Assembly (NCBI RefSeq): GCF_905475395.1
Contig: NC_058339.1
Coordinates: forward strand, 53,267,172 to 53,331,171
Origin: Chrysoperla carnea
Lineage: Eukaryota > Arthropoda > Insecta > Neuroptera > Chrysopidae
Direction of reading: 5' to 3'
DNA length: 64,000 bases
Below, one piece after another: positions 36,030 through 47,100 of the stretch; within the stretch, counting starts at the first letter, position 1, and each line of letters starts with the position of its first letter. The notes under the pieces are model-generated. The model was not told the DNA's origin. It saw only the letters and a program-made list of their open reading frames with translations, and ran no database searches. Both the position numbers and the translations under genes were made by a program.

Positions 36030-36993
36030 TACCAAAATAAATAATCACACGATACACAAATCTTTTAAATCACTTTCATCTTTTCAACACACCACAGTCA
36101 AATAATTCAATAACAGGTTTTATATTTACATTACTAAGATAAGAGATCATTTTTTCTGCTGTTTTTGAGTACAGTTGTACCTACCCTATACACCTGTGTA
36201 CAAAAATTTGGGTCAAATATGAATTACGTATTTATAGGTAGAAAAAAAAAATTCAAATTGAAGATGTTTTCATACGTCATTTGTTTTAGATAAAGATGAC
36301 AAATAGTATTTGTTTTGTTTTAGTCAACACGGAACCGAATAAGTAAAAAAGTTTTTAGTGTTTTTAAAAAGTCACAAAATAATTTTAACTGTTGTTTTTT
36401 TTTAGTGATATTTTTTAAAGGTTTGTTGAAAACACTAAATGAAAATTTATAAACAAACAATTGAAAATCGTCATTATAGTTTTAAAGATGTCACAGAGAT
36501 GATTGTGATACACAGAATTGTTTATGAATGGAAGAATTATTATGGTTATATTGTGCAGCTAACTCCAGTTTAAATAAACTTTGTATTTTATTAATTGTTA
36601 TTTTTTCAGTGTTTGTTCTCAGTTTGTTATAATAAAAATATTAATTATTGTATTAAAAACATGTGGTTTAAATTATAATATCTATACTATGTATGGTAAT
36701 TTTTTTCGAATGTTATTTATGCTAAATGTATCTCGTAATAATTTGCTAACATGCCTTTTGTTACGTGCATTTTTATTTTATACATGGTACGTGAGATAGA
36801 AAGTATTCGCCTATAGTGTGTCAATCACATATTGTAGAAAAAATATCTTACAGAATCAAAGAAAAATACTTATTTGAAATACATTGATTGCTTTTATAGA
36901 TAATAAGCTTGAAAAACCATTTAATGAAGGGTACATTTATTTCAACGAAGCTTGATGAGAAGCTCCTGACCAATACCCGATTCCTTCGGAAAA

Positions 36994-37087
36994 AATTTAA
37001 TAATGGTGGAGGTGCAAGGAAGTTAAAGAATATATTGTAATTGTAATATACATTTAAGTTATCTGCACTTCCACCATTATTTAAAAT
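36994..37087. repeat. Inverted repeat with 35-nt arms
   Basis: AATTTAATAATGGTGGAGGT at 36995 is inverted at 37068-37087 (ACTTCCACCATTATTTAAAA). Small palindromic element about 1 kb upstream of the distal Irk A start. Confidence 0.65.
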
Positions 37088-38891
37088 ATTGCCAAAAAGC
37101 AGTATCTAAATACCAACCAATGGCTAACAACCCATGTCTCTGCAATGGTGCAGTGGTAAAGATGATCAGTCCTGGATAACTCAAACGTATGAATTAAAAT
37201 AATATACTAATATAGTTTAGTACGGTATAGTTTCAAGAATATCTTGTATAGTGTTAACAATCTGTTAAAGCGACAGGAGTAATAACAAAAATTAATTATT
37301 AAAGAAACAACGAAACGACAAGAGGAAATCGTAGTTACTGTATTTTGTATTTGCTCTAGCTATAGACTACAGGATGGTTAACCAATAATATGCTGTTGGC
37401 AGCGGATTATCTCCTAAGCAAACTTGGTACGTGCGTAGAGGTGCGAAGATACTTTGAAGCGCCCGCGTGGAGATTTAAAAAAAAGAAAAAAATTATTAAC
37501 ATTAAAAATTAATTGTTTAAGTAATTATTCACCTACTTAGACAATATAAAAAATTATTTGATTCTATAGAGATGTTGAGCTTCCGAAGCGTGCTCCGAAT
37601 TCTTGATTATTCCTACATCACCTGATTTAATAATAGAAGTTGGTAAGATACAACTGTAATTTTCCGCGTTCGTCTCGTCGATAACGAGTGTTGGACGCTG
37701 CAAAATTTCGATAACGAGGGTGTGATGCGAGGATTTTCTCACAAAAAACCTCCTTTCGATCAAATAAGGGCAACTTTGATGAGGTGTTTTCAGAATTTAT
37801 GCAGGAGCCTTACCTTTAATATATAATGCTGATACTTTCTAAATACAATTTAACTACATATACTCTTCTGTTAAGGTTGTCCACCCTGTTTCTATAGGAT
37901 AGAAGAACCGAGAGGGTATAGAAGCTGTATCTTTTAACCATAACCTATATAAGTATTTTAACGTTCATATTCTTGTTTAAGAATATATCATCGTTTTTCA
38001 TCGTTGCACACAGACAACCAACGTTATGAAGAGAGCTATAGAGAAGAATACTGTGAAATAATCACACGATTCAATATAATGTACAAAATAATATGTCATA
38101 TCAGATGTTTTATATCGGAACAATAAAAACACTTATTGCAACCGTCAAGGTCTGTGGAAATAATATATCTCATATTTCCATAAACCGTTGAAATTACTTT
38201 ATTTTTAGGTGATTTTTTAGGAGATCTCTGTATTGCAAATCTCGCTATAGCCATATTAAATTTACCTATATTGCATTTGCGGCCTTAGAAGGCCGACCAA
38301 AGGTAAAATCTAAAACCGTAGATATTCCACAGGAGTGCATAACTTACAAACATAAAGTTAAGGTTGTTGTCTCGCTTCGGATACAGTGTCATTTAATTAC
38401 CATAAAAGTTTGAAGTCGATTGATCGTCTCCAAATCTAGACTAAAGTTCGGATCATTAACACGTAGATCATAGGAAAGGTTGTGATTTTAACAAGCTTTT
38501 TAACAGAAACAGCAGAAATTTTCCAAAAATCTAACTGAACATTCATGTATTCGTTTTGAGGCAAAAAAACGACAAACCTGATATTGATTGTTGCATTAGG
38601 TGTTGGAAGAGATATTACAGTAGAAATAAAAATTACACTTTCTTTCACTACAAACCTATAAACTCTTACCGTTCATGTAGACTTAAAATTTTTTTACAGT
38701 ATCGCGGGAATTCAACAACTTTAAGGTTTTTTAGTGGTTAAATTATTTTTTTTACCTTCGTACAGCAAATGTCAACTTTCAGCCCACTGTGCCACTTTCC
38801 ACCTCCGTAAGGGAAAAAAATAGTATACATACGAAGGAAGTAAGTAAAGAATGACTCGGATCTCATTTTTGTTGTCGCCCAAGGCGAAGCT

Positions 38892-38946
38892 TCCTAGGTG
38901 TGTAATATACTATTTACTTTTGCTCCCTAGGTGTGCAATATACTAT
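38892..38946. repeat. Two 23-bp direct repeats
   Basis: CCTAGGTGTGTAATATACTA (38893) and CCTAGGTGTGCAATATACTA (38925), period 32 bp. Significance unknown. Confidence 0.7.
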
Positions 38947-39954
38947 TGCTCAAAATCAGTCCACTTGTTCACTTTGTTCGATTAACAGCATGGTATTTGA
39001 ATTAGCTGTTCACATGAAGTGACCCAATCCATTTATTAATCATCGTTTTATACTGTTGTTGGTCATTTATACATAGAATACAATAGAGATAGATACATCG
39101 TCGCCCACGAGATTTATAATAATTTAAATTGTGTGTGTACAATATATTGTATTACCTAGACTATTTATTTTTTGTATTTATCTAGATAAATACATATTGA
39201 GAGGATACACTATATCTACTACATGATATATTTTGGTATCAGATGTGTGATAATTGTTCAAATTTTATGATTACATCATAATAAACGAAATAAATATTTA
39301 AAAAATCACCACTATAATTATTCATATAATCTGATAACACAAATCTTTTTAACGGGTTTTTATTTTATCGAAAATTTTTATTAATAATTTTTTGTATGAA
39401 ATTATTATAATAATATTAATTAAAGTATTCAAATTACCGTGACGTTAATAATTATAATTTATTACAGTTAAAATTTTATATATACGGAGTGTCCATTACG
39501 GAATTCTATGATGAAAGTCCCATTGCATTTTCCTTTCTGACGTTAACCATTAAGGCTTCCTTAATTAACGGTTTTTATAATTTAAAATAATTTCTCGATT
39601 AATAACTAGAAAACTTAAATTTTTAATAACAAGCAAATTTATGGGAAATAAAGTTTACCATAATTAAATCGTCAGATTAAAAAACATCAAAGATCTTTTC
39701 GTTTTACCTTTTTAGGATATAGTAGGTAAAGAATTCATAGTATCTGAGTGGTCCGGTTACCTTGACTACTCGATATAAAGGGCTCTCTATTCATAATTTG
39801 ATTTTGGATTTTTATTCATTGTTATAAATACAGGATGTTAAATTACATTTTTTTATTATGAAATCAAATATCTACATTTTTTTCAAGTTTTTGGTTACTT
39901 TAAGTAAAAATCCCTCATAAATGATACTTATTGTACCACTTGCCCTAAAAAGTC

Positions 39955-40035
39955 AGGGCTCGAACATCAGGCTTCTAGGTATCCGGTCTAGGACGTAAAC
40001 AATTCCGTCACTCTTATATCTTAGACCGAATATCT
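39955..40035. repeat. Single-ended copy of the 54.1-kb MITE terminus
   Basis: Contains GGTATCCGGTCTAGGACGTA and CCGTCACTC, matching both terminal repeats of the element at 54092-54381 (GATATCTGGTCTAAGACGTA; CCGTCACTT). A partial or decayed copy. Confidence 0.55.
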
Positions 40036-40319
40036 AGAGGACTCATATTTTCTAATATGATACTAATATTTTCTGGTAATAGGTTAATGAATGTTATTTA
40101 AACCACATCCCCGAAATTTGTTTGAAATTTTTCTATATAATTGGGTATTTGCATGATTTTTTTGTTTTAACAGCCGAAAAATTTCGAATAACTATAAAAA
40201 CAACCCAGATAAAAGCCATCAAAGTTTTGTTTTTATCTCATTCTAACAAGACTGAATTTAAAATGGAGTATCTATGTTATACAATATGAAGGCTATGCTA
40301 TAGCATATGGCTGATAGAC

Positions 40320-40600
40320 ACACTGACGTCATTGTCCTTATCGGATCTCCCTGTTTAATACCTGTCTTTACAATGCTTATATCATCCGTATTTCTTGGCC
40401 GATTTTAATTTTCTTTAAGCTTAACTTCTCGTTGCCTCGATCATCAAATCTTTCTTCAGAGCAGTATTTAAAATCATCGACTGCATGCTTTCGTTAAACT
40501 TTTGTACAAACATACGTAGAAATTTCGGAAATGGGTAAGAAAACAACTGTTTAAAAGCTTGATACTGCCCTCTTTAGAGAAAGATTTCCCAACATTAAGA
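40320..40600 (-). pseudogene. Non-LTR reverse transcriptase relic
   Basis: On the minus strand, 40362-40342 reads GIKQGDP, the LINE reverse-transcriptase motif preceding the palm strand, preceded at a shifted frame by KIKIGQEIRM, which resembles the usual RIG-E strand. Stops and frame changes surround it. Extent toward 40900 is uncertain. Assignment from the motif alone. Confidence 0.5.
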
Positions 40601-41654
40601 AAGAACGATAGAAATTTATCTTGCCAACCCAGATGGCTCTCGACAACTCAGTAAGTTGAAGTAATTTGCAATAGTATACTTCGGAATACATTTACTCAGC
40701 TGATAAAATTATGAACGTATCTGAATGAATCTCGTTGAACTTTTGGCAACCGGGTAGGTATTGTAACTAAAGCTTATATCTTTAATGATCTTCAAAATTC
40801 ATACTAACGAAAACTGCTTCATGACAGAAATCTGATATCTCCTTACAACAGATTGTATGAAAAACTATTTTGGCTTGTTCATCTTCTCATGGTTTAACTA
40901 ACGGTAAGTTTTATAAAATATAATTTATAAAGATATTAATATGAATGTTTGAGCTAGATATTAAATAATAAAGTAGGAAACAAATAATAAAACATAAAAC
41001 TATTTGGTAAATAAATACACATAAATAGTCAAATAATTGCAGTTATATAAGATGATGATAATGATAATGATATTGTAGGGTGTGATAATAACTGATAAAT
41101 GGTGTTAAACGGATATTATTTTTAATGGATCCTGTACTGAAATATATACACATACGTAACATATAGTACTTGCATAGTCTAAGCTTTTATAGCAGTAACA
41201 AATATCTATTATAAAACAATGAAAAATATAGAGGTGAAAATGATAGTAAAATACAAGTTAGAAATATAAAAAGGACCAAGTATTAGAATTTTGTGTGTGA
41301 AAATTACGTCTAATTTTCGAAAGAACTGTATTTTATTAGTTTTGATCAAAAAATTTCACTTAGAAATTTATATCTTCATATTTATTAGTTTTTTCGAAAA
41401 CAAGAGAATATGTAATATAAACAGTGTAAATATGAAAAAGAGTCTAATATTCCGTTATTAAATTTCTTCCTATATACTATTCTTAAATATTCTAAAATAA
41501 ATATTCTAACAAATAGAAATTATCCAAAATTCATTAGTCTATGAGTTTTACAATATTCCAAACATATTTTAGAATTCTGTAAGATATCTGAGGCAAATAA
41601 GGACTCGAGGGTAATAAGGTCCACTATTGAAATTTCTCTGTAACAATATTATGA

Positions 41655-41703
41655 CACTTCACTCTTTATGCACACATGCGATTAGTGCATAAAGAGTGAA
41701 GTG
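41655..41703. ncRNA. Perfect 19-bp hairpin, small-RNA candidate or micro-MITE
   Basis: CACTTCACTCTTTATGCAC (41655-41673) is followed after an 11-nt loop by its exact reverse complement (41685-41703); two or three further outer pairs are possible. The perfect stem is shorter than a typical insect pre-miRNA, so a palindromic transposon end is at least as likely. Confidence 0.25.
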
Positions 41704-42969
41704 CCATCTTGTCAGTGACGAACGACACTAGCAAGTACTTTGAGAAGAACTTTGTTAAAGCAACAGATTACTGTGTAGTTTTTTAATTTTTCGTCCTAAG
41801 AAACGGTAAGTTCTTTTTTTTATTCATATAATAACGTACACCCCAATTTTAGTCTTTTTATTTTCTTTGCACTACAACAAAATGTACCTACAAACTATGT
41901 AAAAGTAAGTTTTAAATTTCCACCCGGTATGTGAAGTATTATTGGAGAGAAAATGGTACCAAATCCTCCCTACCGGACTAGTTTTTTGCTAGCATTTTCA
42001 CTTTTTTAATTGTGCCGTATTTATTACTGATATGGGAGCTTGAACTAACAGCATTATATTGAAATTCTTGATTATTATTCATCTACAATTCTACTTTATT
42101 ATAAAGTTTATTCATTCTACTTAAACTATTATTATTTAAATTAAACTTTTTTTTTGTGCTAATTGAATAATTTATATAATTAAGAGTTTTCTTTTGATTG
42201 GGTTGAGTAAAATTACAAGAACAAACGCATGTTGGGAATTTTTATTTTCATAAATTATTTTACCAAGCCGACAAGGAGCAATAAGTAGTAGGAGTTTATT
42301 CTATACTTGTACCGTTTACCATGAAATTCGAACATTACTCTTCAGAAAAAAGGTAAAATATCACAATATTCGAATAATCGTGGCAGGTATTTATAAATTT
42401 ATACCAATTAAAGTGGAATTATGCTTAAATATTTATATTCAAAAGTATTTATTTCATCTTATTTGTTCTCTATAAAAAAGTAAGGGTAAGTTCGTTTTGA
42501 TTATCTGGTTAATTTCAAAGCACTTTTTTACCCATAAAATTTGGTTTAGTTGTTTGATTAAACATTTTTAGTTGTTTTTTTAGTTGATTTAGTGGTCTGC
42601 ATATTGGCGGGAACGCAGGTAAGTTTTTTTAAACATATTATACATTAACACAATTGAGTAAAACAAGTGCATCCAATAGAGTTAGTTAAATTTAAAATAT
42701 CTATGACAAATATAAGTAAAATACTATTTACTTGTAACAAAATTCTTGTTTTGTTATAGACGTTTATTAAGTTTTAAAAAACGAATAAACAGGAATTTGA
42801 AAAAATAAAGCAAAAAGTTTTAAACATGGCATAGTATCATATGCAACAGGCTGAGCTTTTCATTGAGCTTGAAAACTTAGGTCAAGTATAATGCCTGCAA
42901 AAGATGTGCGCCTATTATGGCAACTTAAAAAAACACCATGTATGAGCACATGTTTTTCTTATAATAAGT

Positions 42970-43160
42970 TTTAACCCCCGAACCAAAAAAGGGGAAAATA
43001 TAAAATTGACCGCTATGTGAGTGTGTCTGTTTGTCTGTCTGTCGTGGCATCGTAGCGCCTAAACGGATGCTTCGATTTTGATTATTTTGTTTCGTTTGAA
43101 AGGAAATTTAATGTGGAGTGTTTTTAGCTATGCTTCAAGTGCGAGTTTAGAGTTTTGCAC
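42970..43160 (+). repeat. Dispersed repeat (AACCCCCGA...GTCTGTCTGTC...GGCATCGTAGC type)
   Basis: AACCCCCGAACCAAAAAAGG, then GACCGCTATGTGAGTGTGTC, TGTCTGTCTGTCGTGGCATC and GTAGCGCCTAAACGGATG. I recall this block as a common dispersed insect repeat. No ORF. Confidence 0.5.
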
Positions 43161-44120
43161 TTAGAACAATTAAAAAATAGGCCATGATCTTCAAAATCGG
43201 TTCATTTTTGAGAAGATTCTAAGGAATAAGGTAATTTAACGGAGAGTGTACTTAGATACGTTTCAGTAATACTTAAAAGTTTTACAATCTGTAAATTTTT
43301 TGGTAGTAATGCTTTTAACACCAACTATTTCTTCAAGCATTCATCAATTTTTAAAGTTTACAATATTGTAAGCCTAAACTCTGTGTTAGAACTTTTAACA
43401 ACGTTTTTGAAGATTGGTAAACATATGGCTTATTTTTTCTCAAGAATAAATTAAAACCACCAAACTGGATAAGTTATAAATGAAGATAGACATATTACCA
43501 AATTGGTTATAAAGCTCGGTGATACCTAATATCACAAATAATATAAAGTGTAATAATACAGAAACATAATATTCGTCAACAAATGAAAAACCATCCAAAA
43601 TCCTTAATACCTATAATCCTTAATCATTATAAATCCTTAATAATCTGACACCTTTTCATTTTTTTATGGCCTTAAATTTATTCCCTAACCAACCAGAAAA
43701 ATAAGAAAGAAAAATCGACACGACAACCAACTCTAATTTTTACCGATAAGATAATTATAACTAGGATCACACGAGCGTTGATTTTAACGTACGTTTATTA
43801 GACTTCCATACTAGCAAATATTTAACGTATTAATAAAACGGTCGATGCAAACCTTATACTAAAAAAACACTGTGACCTTAGACTAAGTAAAATAAAGGAA
43901 ACATAATGAAATCCATAAACAATTTTACTTTAAAAACTGTTTTAATTAATTAATTATAATACTTAAAAATAATAATGAAAACTTAAATAATTATATAAAT
44001 TCATATCACAATCATAGCCTACAAAAAAAACGATTTATAATACTTCTAAGTAGGTATTTTTTGTTTTTGTGTTAAATTAGGTAGTTCATTTACATTGCTG
44101 TGTCTTAACCTCATTTCTGG

Positions 44121-47100
44121 TTATTGTTCTGGACCAGTTATTGTACAAGCTGGTACTTGTAATGTTTTTGGTGTTGGTGGATGAGGATGATGATTCGGTG
44201 GTGGGGGGTGATGTCCTTCACCAGACGGTGGTGCAATCATTATTATATGTTCATCTAATGATAATGATTCAACGCTACTTATATCTAATGTATCACTTGA
44301 CGGAGATCTTGTATGATATAATCCAGGTGTGAGATGATCTGAAAAGAACATAAACAAATTTAACAAATTTTTCCGTTTCTTTGATCTCAGAACTTTGAAG
44401 TCCGAAATAAATCTAAGTATAGTTTTACTTAAATTAATTCCAGAGAATGAATTTTATTAAAATTGGATTTTAACCAATAATAAAGAGAACTTTTGCCAAT
44501 TTGGTTTTAAATCTTTCTTGGTCAGACCAAAAAAGTATTATGGATCTTTAAAAATAGTGAATGCTGGTCAGCAATACTAAAATGACACTGGCTTTCACTA
44601 TGGTTCATTTTTTTGCAATCATTACTTTTAAAACGACAATCAATGGGAAAATATCAATTGAACAAATAATCATTTTAAGCCCAAAATCAAAGGAACACTT
44701 TTTTCAATCCCATTTTGATCCCACTTTTAACTCAAGAAAATATATTTAACTCATTCAGAAAGTATTGCGCTCAAATGACGAAGCACTAAGGTCTGAAAAT
44801 TGCAAGTTCGAAACATCTTTTTGAAAGATTTATATATAAATCTTTCTATATTTTAAATCCCTATAGAACGAAAAGTCTCTTAAATTGATTTGATATCTCA
44901 TTCATAATCACCGTGGAAAATTATTTTTATCGGTGATTCATGTAAAAGTTCAAAAATATTTTGTTCTTTCGATTTTTATTTATAATAATACAGCTTAACA
45001 TAATTTTTACCCAATCAAATCGGAACTTGCGTTTAAAATTAACGTTTAACGAATTGTTTTCAAAACAGCAGTGATTTGATTGGTCAATATCATTTTGAAC
45101 GATTTTTAAGTCCTACCGCTATACATCAATTTCAACATGATTTCCTTTACTTGAACTCTGGCTCAAAATGTGGGATGCTATAGGTTTGAAGCCTCTACCT
45201 GTTTGTATATTTCTTTGTTTTTTCGTAGCTTCCAGATGGTTGAATTAGTTTCAAAACGACTTTTTTATTATTTGAAGTCTGATTTAATCGTGATATGAAA
45301 TATTAGGATTAAAAAGACATTTTAGGATAAATAAGCAAGCTGTCTAGGGTGCGCACGTTATAAAAAAATCAAGTGTGCCGATGACCCTATTCTGGTATAA
45401 CTCATTTTCGATATGCAAGACATACACAATATTCTTTAATAGTATAATTATTCATTTTTGTATAACATTTTATACAAAGTTTTTCAGAAATTTCCATAAT
45501 AAGATTAGTCTAAGTCTACTTTCTACTATTATACGTATAAAGGATTGCACTCTTCTTCTTTAGATAGCTGCTTAAGCGTTAAGAATCTTTTTTAAATCCA
45601 TTTACCAAAATATAATAGCAAGCAGATTTTAGGGGCGGTTAATCAATAATAGGCCGCAAACCCAAGCTACTTACTGATCACATCACCATTGAGACATTGA
45701 TTCTTTATATCCTATTAAACAAATTTTTATGCAGAGGAAAATATCAAACAGCATCGCCAAATAAATGGTTTGTATTCATTTCCCAACAAGCCATAAAGAA
45801 CACATATAGTCGCAGAAACGAAGCAATGAAGTTCGAAAAATTTGAACAGTAAGTCGTATTTGAATGCGGTTTTCGGCATTCGATTCGTTAGAGCGTCACA
45901 AAATTTTGTGACCTAAATTATTTTATAAGAAATTAAAAATATGCAATTTGTATAAATAATATGCATTTTTAGTTAATCGTAAATATACTAAATTACACGG
46001 GGGTTTTTAGGGTCGCTGTACACGAATATCGCAAGAATTGATCAACGAGGTACCCCAGGCATAAGGTATCTGGTTACCAATACTTTCGCGATATTCGTGT
46101 TTAGCGACCCTAAAAACAGCCTTGAATGACGAGTTTGGACCGATTAGGTTTGATAAAAACTCCAGAAGATGGCGGGGATATCGTTTACCCTAGGAACCAG
46201 GTACCAGGAAGATAAATTCTGACGCGATATTCGATTTTGTGACCTCAAAAACCTCCGAGTAACAAGTTTGGAATCATTTTCAACACTATTAATCGAATTG
46301 AGAATTTCGGTTTAGTATATTTACGGTTAATTTAAAATGCAGTTATAAAATGCATATTATTTATTAAAATTGCATATTTTTAATTTCTTATAAATCAATT
46401 TAGGCCACAAAACGCTTTAACGAATCGAACGCCGAAAACCGCATTCAAATCCAGTTTACTGTTCAAATTTTCCGAACTTTTTAGTATTGTGTTTCTGCGA
46501 CTAATAATAGCTATACAAAGTTGCAACAGTGAAGTAATTAGCAAGGTTTTTAGGTGTGTGTTTACGACCTATTGTACAATGTTAATTGAATAATAATTAA
46601 TCCAAATTTAAAGCGTTAATAAATAATTTTCTTTTTTTTTTATAAACATTATAATACATGATAAATAAATTTTCATTTTGGTAATAAATGAAAATGAATA
46701 TATAATAATTCGCATGGTGTAAACATTAACTTACCAACACTATGCTCACGTAATAAATGTGATTCTTTATTATTATTGTACATGGCACGATGATCATCTA
46801 ATTGTTTGGCACTACATAACGGTGTATCAACTTCTTTTGTATTATTAAATAATGTATAATCTACTTCATATTGTCCTAAATCACGTTTGAATGTAACGAT
46901 GGGATCAAATCGATGACCCCAAAGGATCTCTGATGGTAAATAACTTGAACGGGCTTGTGTTGTCATACCAGTTGATTCGATTACACCCTCTGAAAAAATG
47001 AGAAAAATTATTTTATTATTTTTGAATGTTTTCTTCTAAAGGGGAACGCATATTAGATGTCAAATTTAGTAATAAAACAAGTGAAAACAAACAATTGACT

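Larger units (their letters stand above)
36030..44120. other. Eight-kb interval between Irk gene B and the distal Irk A start
   Basis: Contains the distal Irk A promoter (just above 36029) and the Irk B 3' UTR (below 44121). Repeats listed separately: 36994-37087, 38892-38946, 39955-40035, 40342-40600, 41655-41703, 42970-43160. No intact gene recognised; the ORF at 37554-37763 (minus) has coding-like composition but no domain I know. Confidence 0.4.

Noticed and set aside
37141-37190. tRNA-derived SINE head (GGTGCAGTGGTAA resembles an A box)
   Set aside because: No convincing B box or cloverleaf follows.
37554-37763. 69-codon minus-strand ORF with balanced composition
   Set aside because: Contains a short direct DNA repeat (TCGATAACGAG) and has no family I recognise; probably a transposon fragment, but unsupported.
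44770-44820. Possible tRNA-like sequence (AAGTTCGAAAC resembles a B box)
   Set aside because: No acceptor stem or anticodon arm can be drawn; likely chance.
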